In this document: piece by piece, positions 29,950 to 37,567 of the stretch
Position numbering within the stretch: position 1 is the stretch's first letter
Layout: every line of letters begins with the position of its first letter
Assembly (NCBI GenBank): GCA_964619935.1
Contig: CAZUGO010000065.1
Coordinates: 1 to 48,950 of the forward strand
Source: CAZUGO01 sp964619935
GTDB taxonomy: Bacteria; Planctomycetota; Phycisphaerae; UBA1845; CAIVHJ01
DNA: 48,950 nucleotides
Direction: 5' to 3'
Made by a program: the position numbers and the translations under genes
The notes under the pieces: generated by a model
Told to the model about the DNA's origin: nothing
Seen by the model: only the letters and a program-made list of their open reading frames with translations
Database searches by the model: none

Positions 29950-31007
29950 GCCTGATTGATGAATTCACCCAGCACTGCGGCGAGTGGCTCAGCGGCGGCG
30001 GGCCGCTGAGCGACGTGGTCATTTCATCGCGGATTCGGCTGGCCCGCAACCTGGCCAGCTTCCCGTTCTTAAGCAAGGCAGACGAAGGTCAGCGGCGGCA
30101 GATCTACCGGCTGCTCTACGAGCGCATCTCCCAGACCGACCTGGGATCCCGGGTGGTCTTCGTCGACATCGAGGAGGTCGCTGAGCTGGACCGCCAGGTG
30201 CTGGTCGAGCGGCACCTGATCAGCCGACAGCACGCCGAAGCGGAAGGCACGCGCGGCGTGGCCGTCACGCCGCAAGAGACCGTGGCCCTGATGATCAATG
30301 AGGAGGACCATCTGCGCATCCAGGTCATCCGCAGCGGGTTGCAGTTGCGCGAGCTGTGGGACGAGATCAACCGCATTGATGACCAGCTTCAAGAACGCAT
30401 CGATTTCGCCTTTCACGAGCGCTACGGCTTTCTGACCGCCTGCCCCACCAACGTCGGCACCGGGATTCGCGTCTCGGTCATGCTGCACCTGCCGGCCCTG
30501 CAACTGACCGGCGAGCTCGAAAAGGTGTCGCGGGCCGCCCGGGACATGCGGCTGGCGGTTCGCGGGCTGCACGGCGAAGGCACCGCGGCCACCGGCGACT
30601 TCTACCAGGTCTCCAACCAGACCACCCTGGGCAAGCGCGAGGTCGACATCATCGACGAATTCTGCGACACCGTGATCCCGCGGATCGTCAACTATGAGAA
30701 GCTGGCCCGCGAGGTGCTCGTCCGCGAACGGGTCGCCGCCCTGGACGACAAGATCTTCCGGGCCTACGGCACCTTGGAGAATGCCCGGACCCTGAGCACC
30801 GAAGAAACGCTCTATCTGTTGTCGCACCTGCGCATGGGCGTCAATATGGGGCGCTTGCCGAACGTGCCGCTGACCACCATCAATGAACTGTTCATCAAGA
30901 CCCAACCGGCCCACCTGCAAAAGCTCAAGGGCACCGCCCTCGACGGCGAACAGCGCAGCATCGCCCGGGCGGAATACATCCGCCACCGCCTGGCCGAGAA
31001 TAACTGA
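29946..31007 (+). CDS. mcsB: Protein-arginine kinase McsB
   Basis: McsB phosphorylates arginine residues, marking proteins for ClpCP degradation or modulating them. The 353-residue protein has the phosphagen-kinase-like core: DVVISSRIRLARN (from residue 23), MINEEDHLRIQ with the catalytic Glu, CPTNVGTGIRVSVMLHLPAL with the essential Cys, and VRGLHGEGTAATGDFYQ. Length matches the family. It overlaps mcsA by 4 bases. The gene ends 7 bases before the converging lipoate-transferase gene, leaving no room for a separate terminator. Confidence 0.95.
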   Translation: MSLIDEFTQHCGEWLSGGGPLSDVVISSRIRLARNLASFPFLSKADEGQRRQIYRLLYERISQTDLGSRVVFVDIEEVAELDRQVLVERHLISRQHAEAEGTRGVAVTPQETVALMINEEDHLRIQVIRSGLQLRELWDEINRIDDQLQERIDFAFHERYGFLTACPTNVGTGIRVSVMLHLPALQLTGELEKVSRAARDMRLAVRGLHGEGTAATGDFYQVSNQTTLGKREVDIIDEFCDTVIPRIVNYEKLAREVLVRERVAALDDKIFRAYGTLENARTLSTEETLYLLSHLRMGVNMGRLPNVPLTTINELFIKTQPAHLQKLKGTALDGEQRSIARAEYIRHRLAENN

Positions 31008-31014
31008 CGGGCCG

Positions 31015-31758
31015 CTACCGGCGTTTCAGCCAATCGTCGGAAACGTGCTTGGCCCGTAGGCGCTGAGCGCGCTGCACTTCGTCGCGGGTCCAGGCGCCCG
31101 GTTCCAGGGCAACCTCAAGCTTCCGGGCCAGGGCCTGGAGCAGCGGTTCGAGCAGGGCCTCGTCGGCCAGGGCCAGGTGTTCCTGCACCGCCGCCGCCGG
31201 CTGTTGGGGGTAGCGGCGGGCCATGATGATCGAGCCGTGCTGCAAGACGCCGGTGGGGGTCCGGCGCTGGGCGCTGCCAGCCAGCTTGTCGGCACCGATC
31301 AGCACATCCAGGCCGTGCCGGCGGGCAAAACAGAAGAATGGGCCGCGATGCGCCGAACTATCGTCACCGGCCTGGCACCGCGCTGCACGGACCCCGATCG
31401 TCGCCAGAGCCTCGATCAGGGCGTCGTGAACCCGTTCATACAACCGGGTGGCCCGCCGGCACACCAGCGCGTGGCTTGCCGGAACGGCCACCGCGTAGGT
31501 CCATTCACGATCATGAAGGATCGCGCCACCGCCGGTGGTGCGACGGACCACGGCCAACCCGCCGGCGGGATCCGGAAGCGCCTCATATTCGGCGAAGTGC
31601 TGGAAGTAGCCCAGCGAGATGGTCGGCGGATCCCAGCGGTAGAAACGAACGGTCGGCGGTGAATGGCCGGCGCTGACCGCTTCGAGGAGCGCTTCGTCGC
31701 GGGCCATGTTGGTCACGCCATCAGCGGCGGCATCAATCAGCAGGCGGAAGGAAGACAC
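31015..31758 (-). CDS. Lipoate/octanoate transferase (LplA/LipM family)
   Basis: This enzyme attaches lipoyl or octanoyl groups to carrier proteins such as GcvH. The 247-residue protein has VVRRTTGGGAILHD, the substrate-binding glycine run, and KLAGSAQRR with the conserved lysine, then LQHGSI. FFCF carries a cysteine at about the position of the catalytic Cys of LipM-type octanoyltransferases, so LipM-like activity is somewhat favoured over LplA. It is the third gene of the glycine-cleavage operon, which fits lipoylation of GcvH. GTG at 31758 is chosen because GCAGGAG lies 5 bases upstream. An alternative GTG at 31785 would overlap the gcvPB stop. Confidence 0.85.
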   Translation of the reverse strand: MSSFRLLIDAAADGVTNMARDEALLEAVSAGHSPPTVRFYRWDPPTISLGYFQHFAEYEALPDPAGGLAVVRRTTGGGAILHDREWTYAVAVPASHALVCRRATRLYERVHDALIEALATIGVRAARCQAGDDSSAHRGPFFCFARRHGLDVLIGADKLAGSAQRRTPTGVLQHGSIIMARRYPQQPAAAVQEHLALADEALLEPLLQALARKLEVALEPGAWTRDEVQRAQRLRAKHVSDDWLKRR

Positions 31759-31781
31759 GGACACTCCTGCAGGCAGGCTGC

Positions 31782-33254
31782 TCACGAGGTCCAGCAGACA
31801 TTCGGCTTCCGCGCGGCGGCGACCTCATCGAGCCGTCCAACGGTGGCATTGTGCGGCGCTCCGGTAAGCAGCTCCGGCGCTTCAACGGCTTCGCGGGCGA
31901 TGCGGATCATGGTCTCCGCGAAGGCGTCGAGGGTCCGCAGCGATTCGGTCTCGGTAGGCTCAATCATCAGGCAATGCGGAATCGGCCAGCTCATGGTCGG
32001 CGGATGGAAGCCGTAATCGATCAGGCGCTTGGCAATATGCGTCTCGCTGATCCCGGGAAACTCGGGCACCATGATGAATTCGTGGGCGTAGGGGCCTGGA
32101 ATGGGAAACGCGTAATGCCGGCTCAGCCGGGCGGCCAGGTAGTTGGCCGAGAGCACCGCCCGCTCGCTGACCTGGCGCAGCCCTTCGGCACCGAGGGCGC
32201 GTATATACGTATAACAGCGCACCAGCACGCCGATCTGGCCGAGAAACGACCGCACCTTCCCGATGCTGTGCGGCCGATCTTCCTGCAACTCGTAGCATCC
32301 GTCGGGCCGGCGAACCACCTGCGGAACGGGCAGATACGGCCGCAACGCCTCGGCGACGGCCACCGGCCCGGCGCCCGGCCCGCCCCCACCGTGCGGCGTG
32401 CTGAAGGTCTTGTGGGTGTTGAAGTGCATCACATCCACGCCGAAATCGCCGGGCCGCATGATCCCCAGCATGGCGTTCATGTTGGCCCCGTCGAGATACA
32501 GCAGGGCGCCGTGCTCGTGCAGAATCTCGGCGATGTCGCCGATCTGGGCGTCGAAGATCCCGACCGTGTTCGGATTGGTGATCATCAACGCCGCCGTGTC
32601 CCGGTCGACCTGGCGGCGAAGATCGTCCAGGTCGATCCGCCCATCGGGCCGGGCGGCCACCGTCTGGGTGTGCCGGGCACACATCCGGCAAGTGGCCGGA
32701 TTGGTTCCGTGCGCCGAATCGGGCACCAACACGTTGGGTCGGGCCTGGCCGCGATCGCGGTGGTAGGCCGTGATCATCATCAACCCGGTCATCTCGCCGT
32801 GGGCGCCGGCCGCGGGTTGCAGGGTCACCTCCGGCAAACCGGCGATCTCCTGCAGGAACTGGCGCAGGGTGAAGAGCAACTCCAATACGCCCTGAACCTG
32901 ATCGACCGGCTGATAGGGATGCAAATGGGCGAAGCCCGGCAGGGCGGCAGCCCGCTCGTTGACCCGCGGGTTGTACTTCATGGTGCAGGAGCCCAGCGGG
33001 TAGAAATTGGTATCGATGCTGAAGGTGCGGTGGGCCAGCCGCGTGAAGTGGCGGACCAGGTCGAGTTCACCGACCTCGGGCAACGGCGGCGGTCCATCGG
33101 CGAGCAGGTCGCGGGGCACGACCTCGCAGGGGTCGACCGCCGGTGCATCGGACCCGGGCAGGTCCACCGCACAGCAGCCGGGCGTGCTGCACTCGAAGAG
33201 CAATGGGCTCACCGGATCAGGAATTCGCCGGTCGTGGAACTGGGCTTCAGTCAT
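31782..33254 (-). CDS. gcvPB: Glycine dehydrogenase (decarboxylating) subunit 2
   Basis: This is one half of the two-subunit P-protein of the glycine cleavage system, which decarboxylates glycine onto GcvH lipoate. The 490-residue protein has SIDTNFYPLGSCTMKYNPR, LQPAAGAHGEMTGLM, DSAHGTNPATCRMC and the PLP-binding lysine in HFNTHKTFSTPHGGGGPG. Possible starts are TTG at 33284 (overlapping the gcvPA stop), ATG at 33263 and ATG at 33254. The last is chosen because GGGAG lies 9 bases before it. gcvT and gcvH are not in the window. Confidence 0.95.
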   Translation of the reverse strand: MTEAQFHDRRIPDPVSPLLFECSTPGCCAVDLPGSDAPAVDPCEVVPRDLLADGPPPLPEVGELDLVRHFTRLAHRTFSIDTNFYPLGSCTMKYNPRVNERAAALPGFAHLHPYQPVDQVQGVLELLFTLRQFLQEIAGLPEVTLQPAAGAHGEMTGLMMITAYHRDRGQARPNVLVPDSAHGTNPATCRMCARHTQTVAARPDGRIDLDDLRRQVDRDTAALMITNPNTVGIFDAQIGDIAEILHEHGALLYLDGANMNAMLGIMRPGDFGVDVMHFNTHKTFSTPHGGGGPGAGPVAVAEALRPYLPVPQVVRRPDGCYELQEDRPHSIGKVRSFLGQIGVLVRCYTYIRALGAEGLRQVSERAVLSANYLAARLSRHYAFPIPGPYAHEFIMVPEFPGISETHIAKRLIDYGFHPPTMSWPIPHCLMIEPTETESLRTLDAFAETMIRIAREAVEAPELLTGAPHNATVGRLDEVAAARKPNVCWTS

Positions 33255-33280
33255 GCAGCGCATCTCCCACACGCAGGAAC

Positions 33281-34621
33281 TCAAGTGCCCTGGAGTACCG
33301 CCACCAGGCGGTCAATGTCCTGCCGGGTCCGGTTCTCGGTCACCGCCACTAGAAAACAATCGGCCAGCTCCGGGTACCAGCGTCCCAGAGCCGGTCCCAC
33401 CAGCACGCCCTGGCGCGCCGTGGTGCTGAGCACCTCCGCGCAGTCACGGTTCGTGCAGCGCACCACGAATTCCTTGAAGAAGGGCGCCTCCCAGGCCAGC
33501 GCGAAACCGTCGAGGGCGGCGACCCGCCGGGCGGCGTCATGGGCCTTTTCGAGACAGGAGCGTGCAGCGCGAGCCAGCCCCTGGCGACCCATTGCGGCCA
33601 GATAGACCGTCGCCCGCAGGGCCAGCAAACCCTGGTTGGTGCACACGTTACTGGTCGCTTTCTCCCGGCGGATGTGCTGCTCGCGGGCCTGCAGCGTCAG
33701 GCAATAACCGCGGCGCCCGTCGCGGTCGGCCGCAAGGCCGACCAGCCGCCCGGGGATCTTGCGCAGGTAGTCGCGCCGGCAGGCCAGCAGCCCCAGCAGC
33801 GGTCCGCCGTACGATTGCGGAATGCCCAGCGGCTGACCTTCGGCCACCACGATATCGGCACCCAACTGACCGGGGCGTTTGAGCAGCGCGCAACTGATCG
33901 GGTCGACCGACATCACCAGCAGGGCTCCGGCCTCATGGGTCGCGGCGGCGATCGCCGGCACGTCTTCGAGGGCGCCCAGGAAGTTGGGGTGCTGCAGGAC
34001 CACCGCGGCCGTGCGGTCGTCGAGCGCCGCCCGGATGGCGTCCGGCGGGGTCTGCCCGCGACGGGCGGCGACCACGTCGACCGCCATCGGCGATTCCCGC
34101 ACGTAGGTCTGCAGCACCTGTCGCAGGTCAGGATGGGCGGTCTCGCAGACGATGGCCCGCTGCCGCCCGGTCACCTGACCGGCCATCATCACCGCCTCGG
34201 CGGCGGCGGAGGCCCCCTCGTACAGCGACGCGTTGGCCACATCCATGGCGGTCAACTGGCAGACCATGGTCTGAAACTCGTAGAACGCCTGCAAGATGCC
34301 CTGGGACGCCTCCGCCTGGTACGGCGTGTACGCGGTCAGGAATTCGCTTTGCAGCGCCAAGTGGTCGACCAGCGTCGGGATAAAGTGATCGTAAATGCCG
34401 CCGCCCAGAAAGGAAGTCTGCGCCGTGGTCGGCCGGTTGCGCGCGGCCAACCGGTGGAGGTCCGCCAGCAGTTCCGGCTCGGACAGCCCGGCGGGCAGAT
34501 TCAGCCGGCCGCGCACCCGGTGGGTGTCATCGAGCCCCGCGAACAGAGCGTCGATGTCGGGCACCCCGATGGTCGCGAGCATGGTGCGAACATCATGATC
34601 GGTCAGTTGGGTGTAGTCCAT
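33281..34621 (-). CDS. gcvPA: Glycine dehydrogenase (decarboxylating) subunit 1
   Basis: This is the other half of the split P-protein. The 446-residue sequence has TSFLGGGIYDHFIPTLVDHL, TAYTPYQAEASQGILQAFYE, NASLYEGASAAAEAVMMA and the C-terminal ATSNVCTNQGLLALRA, all typical of GcvPA. Together gcvPA and gcvPB equal a full-length single-chain GcvP. GGGGAG lies 6 bases before the ATG at 34621. It opens a three-gene operon, gcvPA-gcvPB-lipoate/octanoate transferase, with its own promoter inside the end of yhaM and a hairpin in its short leader. Confidence 0.96.
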   Translation of the reverse strand: MDYTQLTDHDVRTMLATIGVPDIDALFAGLDDTHRVRGRLNLPAGLSEPELLADLHRLAARNRPTTAQTSFLGGGIYDHFIPTLVDHLALQSEFLTAYTPYQAEASQGILQAFYEFQTMVCQLTAMDVANASLYEGASAAAEAVMMAGQVTGRQRAIVCETAHPDLRQVLQTYVRESPMAVDVVAARRGQTPPDAIRAALDDRTAAVVLQHPNFLGALEDVPAIAAATHEAGALLVMSVDPISCALLKRPGQLGADIVVAEGQPLGIPQSYGGPLLGLLACRRDYLRKIPGRLVGLAADRDGRRGYCLTLQAREQHIRREKATSNVCTNQGLLALRATVYLAAMGRQGLARAARSCLEKAHDAARRVAALDGFALAWEAPFFKEFVVRCTNRDCAEVLSTTARQGVLVGPALGRWYPELADCFLVAVTENRTRQDIDRLVAVLQGT

Positions 34622-34632
34622 GGTCCGCTCCC

Positions 34633-34652
34633 CGTCCGGCTGCCGCCGGACG
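34633..34652 (-). promoter_or_regulatory. Perfect hairpin in the gcvPA leader
   Basis: CGTCCGGC and GCCGGACG form an 8-bp perfect inverted repeat with a 4-nt loop. The predicted transcript starts about at its first base, and the GGGGAG ribosome binding site begins at its last base. It could be a regulator binding site, an mRNA-stabilising 5' hairpin, or a structure that modulates ribosome access. Confidence 0.55.
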
Positions 34653-34658
34653 AGTTCT

Positions 34659-34688
34659 ATTATAGGGCCCCGCCCGGCAGCGGGTCAT
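34659..34688 (-). promoter_or_regulatory. Predicted sigma70 promoter of the gcvPA operon
   Basis: On the minus strand ATGACC (34688-34683) is followed after 18 bp by a perfect TATAAT (34664-34659). It overlaps the yhaM stop codon. The start would be near 34652, giving a leader of about 31 nt. Confidence 0.6.
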
Positions 34689-35668
34689 CCGGCCTGGGTG
34701 AAGGCGTTGCGTTTGTAGATCTTGGTCTCGAGCGACCGGACGTAGTCGGTCCAGTCGGCATCGTCGTCGTTGTCGGTGTCGATGGCATGGAGATACTGAT
34801 AGATCTTGGCGTCCAGATTGTCCAAGTAGTGCACGGCGATGGCCTCGGGGATCGCCGGAATCTTGGGACTGCCGTATTCGATGCGGCCGTGATGGGCCAG
34901 CACGATGTGCTGCACCAGCCACTTCTTCTGATCCGGAAACGGCCGGCCGGTGGACTGCTCGACCTCGCGAACCTTGTCTTCGACCAGGACCACCCCATGG
35001 GCCAGGTGGCCCAGTAGCTGACCCTGATCGCTGTAACGAAAACTGGTGCCATAGGTCAGCTCGATGGTCTTGCCGATGTCGTGCAGGAAGACCCCGGTCA
35101 GCACCAGGTCCAGGCTCAGCGCCGGATAACGCGGGATGACCAGCCGGGCGATTTCCAGCAGGTTCAGGGTGTGTTCCAGCAGCCCGCCGATGTAGGCATG
35201 GTGCATGACCACGGCCGCCGGCGCCTGCTTGAAACGGGCCACCAGGGGCTCATCTTGCACGAAGGCGGCGACCAGGTGCAGCAGGTCGGGATCCTGAATG
35301 GTCCGCAGGATGTCCTTGACTTCGGTCCACATCTGCTCGACGTCCCGCTGGGTGCAGGGCATGAAGTCGGCCAGGTGCAACCCGTCTGCCGCAACGGCGT
35401 CCATACCGTCGATGATGAACTGGAGGTTGCCCTTGTAGCTTTCGGTCCGACCGCGCACCCGGATGAACCCGCCGTCGGGCATCATCCGGTACTGTTCCTC
35501 GGTCGCCTGCCAGATCCGGGCCGGAATCTGGCCGGACTTGTCGGCCAGCACCGCGTGAATATACAACGAACCATTGGCCGTGGTCCGCAGATCCTTGGAA
35601 CGGATTAGAAACACCGCGTCGGCAACTTGCGCTCCGGGCGCCAACTCGTTGATGTAGCGGTGGGCCAT
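34685..35668 (-). CDS. YhaM-like 3'-5' exoribonuclease (OB fold plus HD domain)
   Basis: YhaM-type enzymes trim RNA and DNA from the 3' end in a metal-dependent way. The 327-residue protein has an N-terminal OB fold (about 10-90: KSGQIPARIWQATEEQY, IRVRGRTESYKGNLQFIIDG) and an HD domain with MHHAYIGGLLEHTLNLLEI, VFLHDIGKTIEL and VLAHHGRIEYGSP. This order and length match YhaM/CBF1. The ATG at 35668 follows GAGGGGAA by about 6 bases. It is divergent from proS with 162 bases between the starts. Confidence 0.9.
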   Translation of the reverse strand: MAHRYINELAPGAQVADAVFLIRSKDLRTTANGSLYIHAVLADKSGQIPARIWQATEEQYRMMPDGGFIRVRGRTESYKGNLQFIIDGMDAVAADGLHLADFMPCTQRDVEQMWTEVKDILRTIQDPDLLHLVAAFVQDEPLVARFKQAPAAVVMHHAYIGGLLEHTLNLLEIARLVIPRYPALSLDLVLTGVFLHDIGKTIELTYGTSFRYSDQGQLLGHLAHGVVLVEDKVREVEQSTGRPFPDQKKWLVQHIVLAHHGRIEYGSPKIPAIPEAIAVHYLDNLDAKIYQYLHAIDTDNDDDADWTDYVRSLETKIYKRNAFTQAG

Positions 35669-35793
35669 GATCGTTCCCCTCGGGCAGCCGGTGCGGGTTC
35701 GGACAACGTTCCGGGCGGATCGCCCGCGGCATCTTAACCCATCGCCGGCGGTCCCGCTACCGTCAAAAAGACGCGCGCCGACTCGCGGGTGAC

Positions 35794-35822
35794 TTGAATT
35801 TCACAGCGATCGCCGGTATTGA
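35794..35822 (+). promoter_or_regulatory. Possible proS promoter overlapping a dyad
   Basis: TTGAAT (35794-35799) and TATTGA (35817-35822) are 17 bp apart, with 8 bases from the -10 box to the ATG at 35831, so a leaderless mRNA would result. The -10 box is weak (three of six). The same spot holds the inverted repeat CGGTAT/ATACCG (35814-35827), which could instead be a small hairpin or operator. Confidence 0.3.
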
Positions 35823-35830
35823 TACCGCCG

Positions 35831-37552
35831 ATGCGCTGGCGCGAATTCTTCATCCCAACCGCCAAGGAGACACCGGCAGACGCCGTGGTCCCGTCGCATT
35901 CCCTGATGATCCGCGCCGGGCTGATCAGGCAGTTGGTGGCCGGTGTGTACATCTATCTGCCGCTGGGCTGGCGCGTGCTCCAGAAAGTCGCCAACATCGT
36001 CCGCGAGGAGATGAACCGCGCCGGCGCCATCGAGTTGCACATGCCGGCCATGCAGCCGCTGGGCCTGTGGCAGGAAACGGCCCGCGACCAGGCCATGGGC
36101 GACACCCTGATCCACCTGCCCGACCAGCCCTGGCGCAGCGGCACGGTGCTGGGACCGACCCACGAAGAGGTGGTCACAGAGGTGGTCCGCAGCTTCGTCA
36201 ACAGTTACAAGCAGCTGCCCATCAATCTGTACCAGATCCAGACCAAGTTCCGCGACGAAAAGCGGCCCAAGAGCGGCGTCCTGCGGACCCGCGAGTTCCT
36301 GATGAAGGATGCCTATTCCTTCGACGTCGACCCCGCCGGCATGAATGCGAGCTACGAGAAGATGTACCAGGCCTACTGCCGGCTGTACGCCCGCTGCGGC
36401 CTGCCGTACCTCGCGGTGGAGGCCGACAGCGGGGCCATCGGCGGAGAGGTCTCCCATGAGTTCATGGTGGCCACCGACGCCGGGGAAGACGTGCTGGTCA
36501 GCACCGCCGACGGCAGCTATGCCGCCAACGTCGAGCGGGCCGAAGTCGCGGCGCCGGCCGATCCGGGATGCCCTGCCGAAGCGCCGTTGCAACAGGTCCA
36601 CACGCCGGGTCTGACCTCGGTGGAGCAGGTCAGCGCTTTCTTGAAGTGCCGTCCGGCGGACATGATCAAGACCATGATCTTCGAGGCCGACGGCGAGCCC
36701 GTGGTGGTCCTGGTTCGGGGCGATCATGAAGTCAACGAAGCCAAGCTCCGCAAGGCGTCCGGCGCTCAGCAGGTCGCCCCCGCCCCGCCGGCCGTCATCG
36801 CAGCGCTGACCGGTGCGCCGGTCGGGTTTGCCGGCCCCGTCGGTCTGCACGCCCGCATCCTGGTGGACCACGCCGTCGGGGTCATGCACAACGCCGTGAC
36901 CGGTGCCAACAGCGCTGACACGCACCTGGTCGGCGTCAATCCGAGACGCGACTTTCCCGTGCCCCGGACGCTGGACCTGCGCTATGCCGCCGCCGGGGAC
37001 CATGCGCTGAACGGCAGGCCGCTGGAATTCCGCAAGTGCATCGAGGTCGGCCATGTGTTCAAGCTGGGCACCAAGTACTCCGATGCCATGCGGGCTCATT
37101 TTCTGGACCCCGCGGGCCAAAGTCGCCCGTGCGTGATGGGCTGTTACGGCATCGGGGTCAACCGGATCATCGCCGCGGCCATCGAAACGCACCACGATGC
37201 GGGCGGCATCATCTGGCCGATGTCGATCGCGCCGTTCCAGGTGCTGTTGTGCTGCCTGGATACCAACGACGCCGAGGTGCGGGCGGCCAGCGAACGCATC
37301 CACGACCAGTTGACGGCCCGCGGCCTCGAAGTCCTGCTCGACGATCGCGAGGTCCGGCCTGGCCCCAAGTTCAAGGACGCAGACCTGATCGGCATTCCCA
37401 TTCGGATCACGGTGGGTCGAAAAAGTCTGGCCGACGGGCAGGTCGAGATCAAGGATCGCGCGGCCGATGCCGTGGACAAGCTCAGCGTGGAGGCGGTTAT
37501 CGAGGAAGCTGCCGACCGTGTTCGCCGGGCGCTCGAGCAACTGGAGCGCTGA
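35831..37552 (+). CDS. proS: Prolyl-tRNA synthetase (bacterial type with editing domain)
   Basis: ProRS charges tRNA-Pro. The 573-residue protein starts MRWREFFIPTAKETPADAVV as usual for the bacterial type. It has VLGPTHEEVVTEVVR, the class II motif 2 region RDEKRPKSGVLRTREFLMKD, the inserted editing domain (about 225-400, with KTMIFEADGEPVVVLVRGDH), motif 3 in CYGIGVNRIIAAAIE, and the anticodon-binding C-terminus. ATG at 35831 is chosen over a TTG 12 bases upstream because the family begins there. No ribosome binding site is visible. It converges with the FHA gene, leaving 15 bases. Confidence 0.96.
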   Translation: MRWREFFIPTAKETPADAVVPSHSLMIRAGLIRQLVAGVYIYLPLGWRVLQKVANIVREEMNRAGAIELHMPAMQPLGLWQETARDQAMGDTLIHLPDQPWRSGTVLGPTHEEVVTEVVRSFVNSYKQLPINLYQIQTKFRDEKRPKSGVLRTREFLMKDAYSFDVDPAGMNASYEKMYQAYCRLYARCGLPYLAVEADSGAIGGEVSHEFMVATDAGEDVLVSTADGSYAANVERAEVAAPADPGCPAEAPLQQVHTPGLTSVEQVSAFLKCRPADMIKTMIFEADGEPVVVLVRGDHEVNEAKLRKASGAQQVAPAPPAVIAALTGAPVGFAGPVGLHARILVDHAVGVMHNAVTGANSADTHLVGVNPRRDFPVPRTLDLRYAAAGDHALNGRPLEFRKCIEVGHVFKLGTKYSDAMRAHFLDPAGQSRPCVMGCYGIGVNRIIAAAIETHHDAGGIIWPMSIAPFQVLLCCLDTNDAEVRAASERIHDQLTARGLEVLLDDREVRPGPKFKDADLIGIPIRITVGRKSLADGQVEIKDRAADAVDKLSVEAVIEEAADRVRRALEQLER

Positions 37553-37567
37553 CCCCCCCCAGCCGCC

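Noticed and set aside
31851..33605. 584-residue plus-strand frame opposite gcvPB
   Set aside because: gcvPB is unmistakable on the minus strand; this frame has no motifs.
35801..37540. 579-residue minus-strand frame opposite proS
   Set aside because: proS carries all class II synthetase motifs; the opposite frame is a shadow.
37553..37567. Bidirectional terminator between proS and the FHA gene
   Set aside because: Only 15 bases separate the stops and no hairpin can form there.
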